Assembly: GCF_900079775.1 (NCBI RefSeq)
Contig: NZ_LT556035.1
Span: forward strand, 386,886-448,393
DNA: 61,508 nucleotides
From: Leyella lascolaii
Lineage (GTDB): Bacteria > Bacteroidota > Bacteroidia > Bacteroidales > Bacteroidaceae
Direction: 5' to 3'
Below the pieces are notes generated by a model. It saw only the letters and a list, made by a program, of their open reading frames with translations. It did no database searches and was not told the origin of the DNA. How positions within the stretch are numbered: the stretch's first letter is position 1; each line of letters begins with the position of its first letter. A program made the translations under genes and the position numbers. This document shows, one piece after another, positions 26,739 through 33,941 of the stretch.

Positions 26739-27649
26739 TGCGCCGCATGGAACGGACGGATATAGACACTATGAGGCAAATATCCCTCGCGGACTTTCTC
26801 GCACGGTTGGGACATGAGCCTGTCCGAAGGAGCGGAAACGAGCTGTGGTATCATGCGCCATACCGCAATGAGCGCACGCCCTCTTTCCGCGTGAACGTGG
26901 CGAAACGGCTCTGGTACGACTTCGGCTTGGGCAAGGGCGGTGACATCTTCACGCTTGCCGGGGAGTTTGCCCGAAGCGGTGACTTCATGGCGCAGGCGGG
27001 ATTCATAGCGGAAACTGTGCGTATGCCATTTGTCTCAGCGAAAAAGCCGTTGTACCTGCCGGAACCGTCCGAACCTGCCTTTGAGGGAGTGGAAGCCGTC
27101 CCGCTGCTCCGCTCACCACTGACGGACTATCTGGCGGAACGGGGCATCCCTTATGCCGTTGCATCCCGCCACTGCTGCCGCCTGAACTATGGCGTGCGTG
27201 GAAAGCGGTATTTCACAGTTGGCTTCCCGAACGTGGCTGGTGGCTACGAAATCCGGAGCCGCTATTTTAAGGGTTGCATACCACCCAAAGATGTGTCACT
27301 GATAAAACCGGAAGATACCGCCTCTGACGTATGCAGCGTGTTCGAGGGTTTCATGGACTTTCTGTCCGCTGACACACTCGGCATAGGCGGCAATGGCGAC
27401 AGCCTTGTGCTGAACTCCGTCGCCAACGTAGGCAAGGCGGTGAAACACTTGGACGGGTACGGGCGCATCGACTGCTTCCTCGACCGTGACGAATCCGGGC
27501 GGAGGACGCTGGAAGTCCTCAAAGGACACTACGGCGGACGTGTCTGTGACCGTTCCGCACTCTATGACGGTTGCAAGGACTTGAACGAGTATCTGCAACG
27601 GACAGCAAAAAAAGAAATGAACAATAACTTAAAAATCAAAGGACAATGA
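26738..27649 (+). CDS. traP: TraP, CHC2/Toprim primase-like protein
   Basis: A 303-aa DNA primase-like protein. The N-terminal zinc-binding-type domain is degenerate (ELWYHAPYRNERTPSFRVN then DFGLGKGGDIFTL), where classical CHC2 fingers have cysteines. A Toprim-like domain follows (VCSVFEGFMDFLSAD with the acidic FEGFMD; IDCFLDRDESGRR). It may prime second-strand synthesis in the recipient. The start at 26738 overlaps the traO stop (TGATG); 26747 is an alternative. Ends by overlapping traQ (ATGA). Confidence 0.8.
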   Translation: MRRMERTDIDTMRQISLADFLARLGHEPVRRSGNELWYHAPYRNERTPSFRVNVAKRLWYDFGLGKGGDIFTLAGEFARSGDFMAQAGFIAETVRMPFVSAKKPLYLPEPSEPAFEGVEAVPLLRSPLTDYLAERGIPYAVASRHCCRLNYGVRGKRYFTVGFPNVAGGYEIRSRYFKGCIPPKDVSLIKPEDTASDVCSVFEGFMDFLSADTLGIGGNGDSLVLNSVANVGKAVKHLDGYGRIDCFLDRDESGRRTLEVLKGHYGGRVCDRSALYDGCKDLNEYLQRTAKKEMNNNLKIKGQ

Positions 27650-28149
27650 ACATACTGAACAACAAGAACAAGAGAACATCCATCTTCAAGGCGTTGGCAC
27701 TCTGCCTGTTCGCCGCCGTGTCGCTCACGCTCGCATCGTGTGACGATGACATGGACATCCAGCAATCCTATCCGTTCACGGTGGAAACGATGCCCGTACC
27801 CAACAAGGTGACAAAGGGGCAGACGGTGGAAATCCGCTGTGAGCTGAAAAAGACAGGCGAATTTGCCAACACGCTCTACACCATCCGGTATTTCCAGTTC
27901 GAGGGGGAAGGCACGCTGAAGATGGACAATGGCATCACTTTCCTGCCCAATGACCGCTACCTGCTCGAAAACGAGAAGTTCCGGCTGTACTATACGGCTG
28001 AGGGCGACGAGGCGCACAACTTCATCGTGGTGGTGGAGGACAATTTCAAAAATTCCTACGAATTGGAATTTAACTTCAACAACCGGAACGTGAAGGACGA
28101 CATTCAGACCGTCATCCCCATCGGCAATTACAAACCTCTGCCAAGATGA
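27646..28149 (+). CDS. traQ: TraQ, DUF3872 lipoprotein-like protein
   Basis: A 167-aa protein with a lipoprotein signal (ALCLFAAVSLTLASC, Cys about 31) followed by DDDMDIQQSYPFTVETMPVP, the start of the conserved TraQ/DUF3872 domain with immunoglobulin-like strands. Overlaps traP by 4 nt and the lysozyme gene by 4 nt. Confidence 0.83.
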   Translation: MNILNNKNKRTSIFKALALCLFAAVSLTLASCDDDMDIQQSYPFTVETMPVPNKVTKGQTVEIRCELKKTGEFANTLYTIRYFQFEGEGTLKMDNGITFLPNDRYLLENEKFRLYYTAEGDEAHNFIVVVEDNFKNSYELEFNFNNRNVKDDIQTVIPIGNYKPLPR

Positions 28150-28673
28150 TGCGTGTATTCATGGCTATCCTCTGTTCGCTACTGGCGGTCTGTTCCGTGT
28201 CCGCACGGGACAGCCGTCAGAAGGGGACGGACGGGCAGGCGGCAATCTACCGCCTGCCGCCTTTCGAGCGGGCGGTTCGGTGTACGAAGTATTTCGAGGG
28301 CTGGCATTCGGAGAAACACCACCCATACGTGGGCTGGGGGCATCAGGTGCAGCCGGGGGAAAGGTATTCGGCACGCACCATGACGAAGCGGCAGGCGGAC
28401 GCGCTCCTGCGGAAAGACTTGCGGAAGTTCTGCGCCATGTTCCGCAAGTTCGGGCGTGACAGTCTGCTCCTTGCCACGCTCGCCTACAATGTCGGTCCAT
28501 ACCGGCTTTTGGGGAGCGGAAAGATACCCAAAAGCACGCTGATCCGAAAATTGGAGGCGGGCGACAGGAACATTTACCGGGAATATATCGCTTTCTGCAA
28601 CTACAAGGGTAAACGGCACGCCATGCTGCTCAAACGGAGAAAGGCGGAGTTTGCACTGCTGTACATTCCGTAA
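28146..28673 (+). CDS. Conjugation-associated lysozyme (GH24-like)
   Basis: A 175-aa exported enzyme (signal RVFMAILCSLLAVCSVSA) of the phage-lysozyme/GH24 type. Catalytic Glu lies in KYFEGWHSEKHHPYVGWGH, with the following TLAYNVGPYRLLGSG and KSTLIRKLEAGD elements of the fold. It cleaves peptidoglycan locally so the transfer channel can cross the cell wall, the role of VirB1-like enzymes. Last gene of the tra operon, closed by the terminator at 28696. Confidence 0.85.
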   Translation: MMRVFMAILCSLLAVCSVSARDSRQKGTDGQAAIYRLPPFERAVRCTKYFEGWHSEKHHPYVGWGHQVQPGERYSARTMTKRQADALLRKDLRKFCAMFRKFGRDSLLLATLAYNVGPYRLLGSGKIPKSTLIRKLEAGDRNIYREYIAFCNYKGKRHAMLLKRRKAEFALLYIP

Positions 28674-28695
28674 CATGGCAAATGCCTGACAAATG

Positions 28696-28729
28696 AAAAT
28701 CCGATGAAGCCGCAACTTCATCGGATTTT
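28696..28729. terminator. Terminator closing the tra operon
   Basis: AAAATCCGATGAAG (28696-28709) pairs perfectly with CTTCATCGGATTTT (28716-28729) across a 6-nt loop. It lies between the convergent tra operon and the minus-strand gene at 28737, so it can serve both. Confidence 0.85.
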
Positions 28730-28736
28730 CCGCTTT

Positions 28737-28958
28737 TCATACATTCGGGATTTTTCCCTTGCCGATTACTTCACCGTCCCTGCAATGCTCTATGATGCCG
28801 GGCGAAAATCCCATCTCCCCGATTGCGATGTGCCGGATATACTCTGCATATTTCTGACCTTGAAAATTCTTCCCCGTGAGGTTTTTGAAAATCATCTTTA
28901 TGCTTATTCCGTCATCGCTGTGCAAGATGATTTTTCCGTTTTGTCTGATTTCTTCCAT
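28737..28958 (-). CDS. Small protein of unknown function
   Basis: A 73-aa open frame starting MEEIRQNGKIILHSDDGISIKMIFKN. No membrane segment or recognised domain. Its position just after the tra terminator, in the minus-strand accessory block of the transposon, and reasonable composition support it as a gene. I do not recognise a family. Confidence 0.55.
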   Translation of the reverse strand: MEEIRQNGKIILHSDDGISIKMIFKNLTGKNFQGQKYAEYIRHIAIGEMGFSPGIIEHCRDGEVIGKGKIPNV

Positions 28959-29012
28959 GATTGAAACTTGTTTTTGTGAATACTATCGTAGATTGGGACA
29001 GCGGTTTCTTTG

Positions 29013-29071
29013 CTACTTTCTTTGTCCGCCATCATGCTCACCGAAAGAAAGTAGGGCGGCTTTTGCCGCCG
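29013..29071. repeat. Hairpins between accessory genes
   Basis: CTACTTTCTTT (29013-29023) pairs with AAAGAAAGTAG (29044-29054), followed at once by a GGCGG...CCGCC hairpin (about 29056-29071). They lie between two minus-strand genes and could form a terminator for the upstream gene at 29076 or a processing signal. Confidence 0.5.
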
Positions 29072-29075
29072 CCAC

Positions 29076-29384
29076 TTAAAAACGGGTGTAGAGTCCCGTT
29101 ACCATCGTGAACATTTCTTCCAGCATATCGCAGTATATGCCCTCGTGCGTTTCGATGTCCTTCGTCTTGCACTCGAATGTCTTTTTACTGAACGTTTTGC
29201 GGTAGAAACGCATATTGTAAAGGTCTAAGCCGGCATCGTAGATGATGTCAAGACGGTTTGCGCTCGTCTTGTTCCTCGCAAGGCTCATGCGTAAGCCGTT
29301 GCCCATGTCTGTAAAATCCTTGCTTCCCGTCATGGCGACAAAGCGTCTGCCGCCTATCTGCTGTAAAATCGTCTTTGCTATCAT
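29076..29384 (-). CDS. Conserved protein of unknown function in the transposon accessory block
   Basis: A 102-aa soluble protein (IAKTILQQIGGRRFVAMTGS; LDIIYDAGLDLYNMRFYRKT). I recall similar small genes next to PcfJ/PcfK-like genes in Bacteroidota conjugative transposons, but cannot name a function. Ends near the hairpins at 29013-29071. Confidence 0.6.
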   Translation of the reverse strand: MIAKTILQQIGGRRFVAMTGSKDFTDMGNGLRMSLARNKTSANRLDIIYDAGLDLYNMRFYRKTFSKKTFECKTKDIETHEGIYCDMLEEMFTMVTGLYTRF

Positions 29385-29429
29385 GCTTTTCTTGGTTTTA
29401 GGTTGGCGGTGCGGACACCGCCAACTTGT

Positions 29430-29675
29430 TTAACATTCTGTTATCTCGGCAATGGGGGTGTTTCGTTTCAGCCATTCCATCAGGCACTCCATATTGTACT
29501 CGCTTGTGATGACTGCCGTATGGCTGTTGATGGCGGTAAACCTGCTGCTCTCGTAGTCGTCTATCCACCCTTTTAGGGTATCAACTCCCCACGCTTCGGC
29601 ATCGTCAAAGATGCCGTCCAATACTTTGATAGGCTGGCTGAACTTCACTATCAGCGTTTGATAGGCTGCTTTCAT
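29430..29675 (-). CDS. Small protein of unknown function
   Basis: An 81-aa protein starting MKAAYQTLIVKFSQPIKVLDG. The start is set at 29675, overlapping the stop of the DUF3873 gene by 4 nt, which argues for translational coupling. The longer frame upstream is shadow. No recognised domain. Confidence 0.6.
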   Translation of the reverse strand: MKAAYQTLIVKFSQPIKVLDGIFDDAEAWGVDTLKGWIDDYESSRFTAINSHTAVITSEYNMECLMEWLKRNTPIAEITEC

Positions 29676-29905
29676 CGGTTGTCCTCCTTTTCTTCCTTTT
29701 CCGTGAGCCACTTGTCCCGTGCGGCTCGGCACTCGTCCAATGTGGGTTTGACACAAGAGAACAACTCTCCGTCTGTGGGGTGGCGGTAGTCGTACTGCAC
29801 AAGTGTCCGCTTGCGTCTGCCGATACCTAATTGGAAACGCTCGTATTTCTCCGTACCTGCTTCCGTGCAGGTGCTTATTCCGTTGATGGTCATTCGTGTT
29901 GCCAT
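29672..29905 (-). CDS. DUF3873 protein
   Basis: A 77-aa protein with the DUF3873 signature (MTINGISTCTEAGTEKYERF; VQYDYRHPTDGELFSCVK). Found almost only in Bacteroidota mobile elements; function unknown. Overlaps the next gene by 4 nt. Confidence 0.75.
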   Translation of the reverse strand: MATRMTINGISTCTEAGTEKYERFQLGIGRRKRTLVQYDYRHPTDGELFSCVKPTLDECRAARDKWLTEKEEKEDNR

Positions 29906-29925
29906 AATCGTTGATTTTAGGGTGG

Positions 29926-30183
29926 TTAAAAATGTACTGACAGAATTCTGTTCTTCATCACCATTTCGGGGTCACTCGTATAGCGTTGGTGCAGGTAGAA
30001 ATGGTGGGAGCCGAAGCCGTAAAGGAAAAACCTGTCAAGTTCGTGCTTCTCGGCAAAGTCCTTTACACTCCGTCTTAACTGCTCCTCACTCGTTGCAAGA
30101 GTGAGGAGGTTTACAAATTCAAGGAACATCGTGGGGATTTTATCGTCCCACAGACAAATCATGCTTTCAATTCTTACTTCCAT
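29926..30183 (-). CDS. Small protein of unknown function
   Basis: An 85-aa protein (EVRIESMICLWDDKIPTMFL; HELDRFFLYGFGSHHFYLHQ). Same strand and spacing as its neighbours, 20 nt upstream of the DUF3873 gene, so part of the pcfK-pcfJ accessory operon. No recognised domain. Confidence 0.6.
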   Translation of the reverse strand: MEVRIESMICLWDDKIPTMFLEFVNLLTLATSEEQLRRSVKDFAEKHELDRFFLYGFGSHHFYLHQRYTSDPEMVMKNRILSVHF

Positions 30184-30207
30184 ACTATTGGGTATTATAG
30201 GTTGATA

Positions 30208-31497
30208 CTATGCCGCTTCCATCCGCTGGCGGATAAGGTTCACGTTGCTGTTCACAAGGTTTACAATGCGGTCGTGGTACTCGGTATTGGAATTGTGCAA
30301 GCCACGACTTTGCACCACCTCCAATGTCTTCAAGGAAACCTCCACCGTTTCTATGCGCTTGCCGTCAATGGTGGCGGATAGGATAAGGGAGTTCTTTTCA
30401 AGGAAATAGGAGTTGGAAAACACGCAATGGTGCAGTTCCGTCCCTTCCGCTGCAAACTCCGCCACGCTCTCCAACACACGCACCTGCAAAGTGCCGTCCG
30501 TAAAGGCAATGCCGAAGAATATGCCTTTGAGTTTGCGGTATGCCTTCTCGTGTTTCTTCGCTTGGCGGATGCGTTCCTCCAACTTCTTGCGCTCTATCTC
30601 CTTGTTGCGCTTGTGCATAAGTCTGTCGTGTTCGGCTTTGAGGTCGGAGGGACAGACGTACTTCGGGCTGTTCGTGTCCTTGCCGAAATGACGCAGGAGG
30701 TCTATGGTGTCACGCCACATGGAGCCGTCCGAAATGGTGTAACCGTTACGGATACATATCTTTATGGATGCCCAATACCTCTCTATGTCAAAGGAACTGC
30801 GGATGTAGTGGCGCAACATGGGATATTGCCCTGCCTTCAACAGCGTTTCGGCTCGGCTGTCGGAAAGGATAGCCGTGAAAAGGTCGTAAGGCAGTATGTT
30901 GTGGTATTCGCCATTGAAGCCGTTGCGTTTCAGTTCGGGTATGAAACGCTGTCGGGGATAGGTGCAGACGGGGTTTATATCGTATGCACGGAGTTTGTTG
31001 TTCTTGCGTACCTCCATGTCGCTGTATTCCGCCCATAGGTCGTAGTAAAGTATGGACATTCCTCGCAGTCGGGCGACAGTGACGGTTGTGCCTTTGGGCG
31101 AAATCCACCTTTGCACCACTTCATAAATGGAATACTCGGCTGCCTGCCCTGCCTTGTATCGGGATTTGACGAAGAAGAAGCGTATCACTTGGTACTGCTT
31201 GCAGGTGGTGATGATGCAGAAATACTCGTTCTCGCTGAACACGCTCTTTCGGGTGCGCAACGCTTCCAGCTTCATGCCGCAATGGGGGCAGGTGCATCCG
31301 CAAACGGTGTCCGCAAGGTCGTGTTCACTCCTCCACGAATGTCCACACTCGGTGCAGATGTTCGTGCCGTCCGCCCTCTTGATGGCGTAATGCTTGAAGC
31401 AATGACGGAAAGCGTATGCCCTCTGTGTGGCGGTCAATTTGGGCAGTCGCTCGCTTAATCGTGCGACTTCCTGCTGTATGGGTGTTCTCGGTTTCAT
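30208..31497 (-). CDS. PcfJ-like protein
   Basis: A 429-aa protein with a zinc ribbon near the N-terminus (CTECGHSW and CGCTCPHCG, about 50-75) and the PcfJ domain toward the C-terminus (ELHHCVFSNSYFLEKNSLIL). PcfJ was named in enterococcal pCF10; homologs are common in Bacteroidota conjugative transposons next to PcfK. Role unknown. Start at 31497 chosen because it begins MKPRTPIQQEVARL and lies 2 nt after the pcfK stop; the upstream frame is pcfK DNA. Confidence 0.8.
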   Translation of the reverse strand: MKPRTPIQQEVARLSERLPKLTATQRAYAFRHCFKHYAIKRADGTNICTECGHSWRSEHDLADTVCGCTCPHCGMKLEALRTRKSVFSENEYFCIITTCKQYQVIRFFFVKSRYKAGQAAEYSIYEVVQRWISPKGTTVTVARLRGMSILYYDLWAEYSDMEVRKNNKLRAYDINPVCTYPRQRFIPELKRNGFNGEYHNILPYDLFTAILSDSRAETLLKAGQYPMLRHYIRSSFDIERYWASIKICIRNGYTISDGSMWRDTIDLLRHFGKDTNSPKYVCPSDLKAEHDRLMHKRNKEIERKKLEERIRQAKKHEKAYRKLKGIFFGIAFTDGTLQVRVLESVAEFAAEGTELHHCVFSNSYFLEKNSLILSATIDGKRIETVEVSLKTLEVVQSRGLHNSNTEYHDRIVNLVNSNVNLIRQRMEAA

Positions 31498-31499
31498 AA

Positions 31500-31922
31500 T
31501 CAGAAATTGAATAGGTTGGGTTGTTGTACTTCTTGTGCGGTCGCTTTGGTGGCGGTTCTCGGCTTGCTGCGGTTCTGCAACTTGCGGAGTTCTTCTTCTT
31601 GGTATCTGCGGACTGCGTTCTGCCGTGCTTCCGCCTTTTCCTCCGCCGTGAGTTCCACAACATGGTTCACCGCCACGTGGCACTGAATGGGCTTGCCTAC
31701 CTCTATCTCGTTCTCGTCATAGTAGTGGACGGCTTGCCCGAATATCTCCCCGTCCGTGAAGCCGTTGCAACCGCTCCGCTGCACGTAGTTGAGAATGTAG
31801 GTGACGCAATCGTCTATGTTCTTAGCAGGGTTGCGGTAGTTCTTCGCAAAGAGCGCATCTTCCGCTGCACGCTGCTCCAGATACATCTGTATCGTTCTCT
31901 TGAAATGTTCTGTTCCTTTCAT
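31500..31922 (-). CDS. PcfK-like protein
   Basis: A 140-aa protein with the PcfK signature (KGTEHFKRTIQMYLEQRAAE, NIDDCVTYILNYVQRSG, DGEIFGQAVHYYDE). The acidic/glutamine-rich tail ends QQPNLFNF. Paired with the PcfJ-like gene with a 2-nt gap. Role in conjugative elements unknown. Confidence 0.82.
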   Translation of the reverse strand: MKGTEHFKRTIQMYLEQRAAEDALFAKNYRNPAKNIDDCVTYILNYVQRSGCNGFTDGEIFGQAVHYYDENEIEVGKPIQCHVAVNHVVELTAEEKAEARQNAVRRYQEEELRKLQNRSKPRTATKATAQEVQQPNLFNF

Positions 31923-31935
31923 ATCGCTGTCGTTT

Positions 31936-32157
31936 TTAGATTGTCTGTTTCAGTATCTCTCTCCAATAGGTCGGCTCTACCTCGCTCAGAAGGAAGTCTG
32001 TAAAATCCCTCCGTGCGTCCTTGTTCAGTTCTCGGTAGAGTTCACGGAACACGGATATGTTGCCGTTGATGTACGTTTCCACCATGTACACGAAGATGTT
32101 GTCCACCTCGTAGTATCTGCATTGCTGCGCTACCGTTTTGCTGCTTCTCTTTGCCAT
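31936..32157 (-). CDS. Small conserved protein upstream of PcfK
   Basis: A 73-aa helical protein (AKRSSKTVAQQCRYYEVDNI; RREFTD-like RRDFTDFLLSEVEPTY). Start set at 32157, the ATG beginning MAKRSSK. 13 nt upstream of pcfK, same operon. Function unknown. Confidence 0.65.
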   Translation of the reverse strand: MAKRSSKTVAQQCRYYEVDNIFVYMVETYINGNISVFRELYRELNKDARRDFTDFLLSEVEPTYWREILKQTI

Positions 32158-32168
32158 GTCGGTAGGGG

Positions 32169-32383
32169 TTAAAGGGTGAATAACCAAAGGATGAAACCGA
32201 AGAAGGCGATAGTGGAAAGGATAGCCACGATTACGCCTATCGCCACTCGGAACACTCCGTTTACAATCTCTCTAATGATGCCCAAAGGATGCCGAACACC
32301 CCGAAGGCGGTGCGCATCATCAAGCCGCATATCGCAAACCCTATGTACTGCGCCATTTGTCTGAAATTTGCCGTTGCCGTCAT
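32169..32383 (-). pseudogene. Small membrane protein gene, apparently frameshifted
   Basis: From the ATG at 32383 one frame reads MTATANFRQMAQYIGFAICG then LMMRTAFGVFGILWAS and stops at 32261. A second frame continues REIVNGVFRVAIGVIVAILS then TIAFFGFILWLF to the stop at 32169. The join has GGCATC twice, 11 bases apart; removing one 11-base unit would give one frame (...GVFGIIREIVNG...) of about 67 residues with two membrane segments. So either an 11-bp duplication broke the gene or two short genes overlap. First gene of the pcfK accessory block. Confidence 0.55.
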
Positions 32384-32539
32384 ATCTTCGCTGTTTTTGA
32401 TTTTTTATTTTTAATGCGGATTCAAGAGCTGAGGGAGTTGAGTTTCAAACTATCTTATCTGCCTCTCGTTTATCCGACATTTTTTTTATGCGTCTTTCTG
32501 TCGCATCGGTCGTTTTCGTTTCGGGTGCTTGAAAAGGTA

Positions 32540-32640
32540 GGGATTAGGGAATGCAAGGTTTTTCGGGAAAAATACTACCCGCAGGGCTGGAGATTTTTTC
32601 CGAAAACAGGAGGCTTGACCTTGCATTCCCGTCCAATCCC
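32540..32640. repeat. Imperfect inverted repeat
   Basis: GGGATT plus GGGAATGCAAGG (32540-32558) is matched in reverse by CCTTGCATTCCC (32619-32630) and AATCCC (32635-32640). That gives 18 paired bases with small interruptions around a 60-base spacer. It is immediately left of a promoter-like box. Too far apart for a simple terminator; a recombinase or regulator site or structured RNA is possible. Confidence 0.6.
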
Positions 32641-32645
32641 GGAAT

Positions 32646-32653
32646 TACCTTTG
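32646..32653 (+). promoter_or_regulatory. Promoter-like -7 box at the start of a gene-less stretch
   Basis: TACCTTTG matches TAnnTTTG and lies just after the inverted repeat. A transcript from here would run about 570 nt through a long hairpin to the terminator at 33208-33231 without crossing a plausible gene. TTACCTTTGC here also resembles the CTnDOT core GTANNTTTGC, so it may be an att-type sequence instead. Confidence 0.35.
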
Positions 32654-32832
32654 CGCCCAGAACGGAAATGACTGCCTGATGCGGCTCACTGAAAGACGCG
32701 AAAATGGAGGTAAACGGAAGTGGAGGCAGATTAGACAGGAAAACTTCAAAAGAGAAATCCGTGAAAAAGGGAAAACGCCAAAAAGGAAAAGGGACATAGC
32801 CGGAAGCGTGGAACCGGGTAAACCACCGGCAA

Positions 32833-32894
32833 GGAAGTATGATTTTATATGTCTGTCCGAGCGTGTCCGGTCTGACGGATAAAATCATTCTTCC
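32833..32894. repeat. Hairpin with 16-bp arms in the gene-less stretch
   Basis: GGAAGTATGATTTTAT (32833-32848) pairs with ATAAAATCATTCTTCC (32879-32894) with one mismatch, around a 30-base loop. The loop holds two similar segments, TGTCCGAG and TGTCCGGT. No T tract follows, so it is not an ordinary terminator. Confidence 0.65.
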
Positions 32895-33207
32895 CGGTTT
32901 GCCTGCCGTGCATGACGGCTTGTTCCATTTATGGATCGGGCGGTCAGACACGGCTTTCCGCTTACGGCTCAAAGGAACAGCGGAAAAAGAAATCATCTGC
33001 GAACCCGTAAAAGCACCTCTTTGGCATAAGCACAAAAGAAATGGGCCTTGCATCATCAGTCTAAACTGTTGTTTAGGCGTGAGGCAAAGCCCTTTTCGCC
33101 GCTTATGCGGCAGTCGGCATACGTCCGTTCAAAATCCTTTTGGGCGATGGTGTACCGACGGATAAAACCGCTTTTACGGAAAAACTTGTATGAGAAGAAA
33201 AAAATTA

Positions 33208-33231
33208 GGGAGATTCATTTCAAAATCTCCC
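33208..33231. terminator. Bidirectional terminator at the island edge
   Basis: GGGAGATT (33208-33215) pairs with AATCTCCC (33224-33231). GTTTTATT follows on the plus strand and TAATTTTTTT on the minus strand. It could end plus-strand transcription from the transposon and minus-strand transcription from the BREX operon. Confidence 0.7.
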
Positions 33232-33240
33232 GTTTTATTG

Positions 33241-33250
33241 TTACTTTTGC
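33241..33250. other. Candidate right attachment core of the conjugative transposon
   Basis: TTACTTTTGC matches the CTnDOT integrase core GTANNTTTGC (recalled from the literature) at every fixed position but the first. It lies where transposon-type sequence ends and AT-rich island sequence begins. It also contains a -7 box (TACTTTTG), as CTnDOT targets often do. The integrase and the other att site are outside the window, so this is tentative. Confidence 0.35.
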
Positions 33251-33384
33251 ATACGAAGAGTTCTTTGAAGGTTACGCAATGCGCAGAAGGATGATGCAGT
33301 AGATAACTAACTAAATCGTAACCTATTACTATCATGAGCAATTAACCTACGCTCATTTCCAATAAATTACACTCTTTTCGTAAC

Positions 33385-33882
33385 TTAAGCTAACAAATAT
33401 ACAAATAACTGCTTAAATGCAATATTATGTTTGTCCTTAAAATTGTATTCATCTGTTTCTTTTGTGTATTCTAAATGTACAAGTCCCTTATATCCTCTAC
33501 CAGATGGAGAAAGCCAAAAAGCAGCAATATGAGGCTCATTTTCTAAAACTTCGTGAATTCTAAGAAGTTCATCATCATCTAATTTGTCAATATCTATAAC
33601 TAACAAATTGTTATATCTATTGCAATCATCAGCTTTATGACTAGAGTTAAAAGTTCCACAAAATGTGACCGCAGGTAAGTTTTCTTTTATTTTATTATAT
33701 TCAGCTACATCCCCTCTATTTAGATAGTTCCTAGCGTTTTCTACGATATTACCATAAGCACAACTTCTAATTCCATTAAAGATACGATTAATAGGAAGAT
33801 CAAGTCTTTTTACTCTTTTGATATTGTCGTAAAAAGAAACCATTATATTGTTAAATATTTCTTTTTGAATTGTATGTGTCAT
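33385..33882 (-). pseudogene. Truncated VirE N-terminal domain (BT4734-like) protein
   Basis: A 165-aa frame beginning THTIQKEIFNNIMVSFYDNI, followed by LPAVTFCGTF and the acidic core LLVIDIDKLDDDEL with FWLSPSGRGYKGLVHLEY, the primase-polymerase-like N-terminal domain found in Bacteroidota VirE/BT4734 proteins. Intact relatives are much longer; this one breaks off in the middle of the domain at AFKQLFVYLLA. The deletion end is close to the transposon edge. Probably a remnant; 59 nt downstream of brxL. Confidence 0.65.
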
Positions 33883-33941
33883 GATTACAAAATAATGTAG
33901 AGTTCATTATAACTATCAAAGTATATGCTTATGAGTAAATA

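Larger units (their letters stand above)
32384..33384. other. One-kilobase non-coding stretch at the end of the conjugative transposon
   Basis: No open frame here looks like a gene on either strand. It holds two large inverted repeats (32540-32640 and 32833-32894), a -7-like box at 32646, a terminator hairpin at 33208 and an att-like core at 33241. Beyond that are two TCGTAAC repeats (33316-33322, 33378-33384) flanking an ATGAGC/GCTCAT pair. This marks the edge between the transposon and the BREX island. Confidence 0.6.

Noticed and set aside
32839..33165. 108-codon plus-strand frame in the gap after the accessory block
   Set aside because: Overlaps the 16-bp-arm hairpin, has no ribosome site and unlikely composition.
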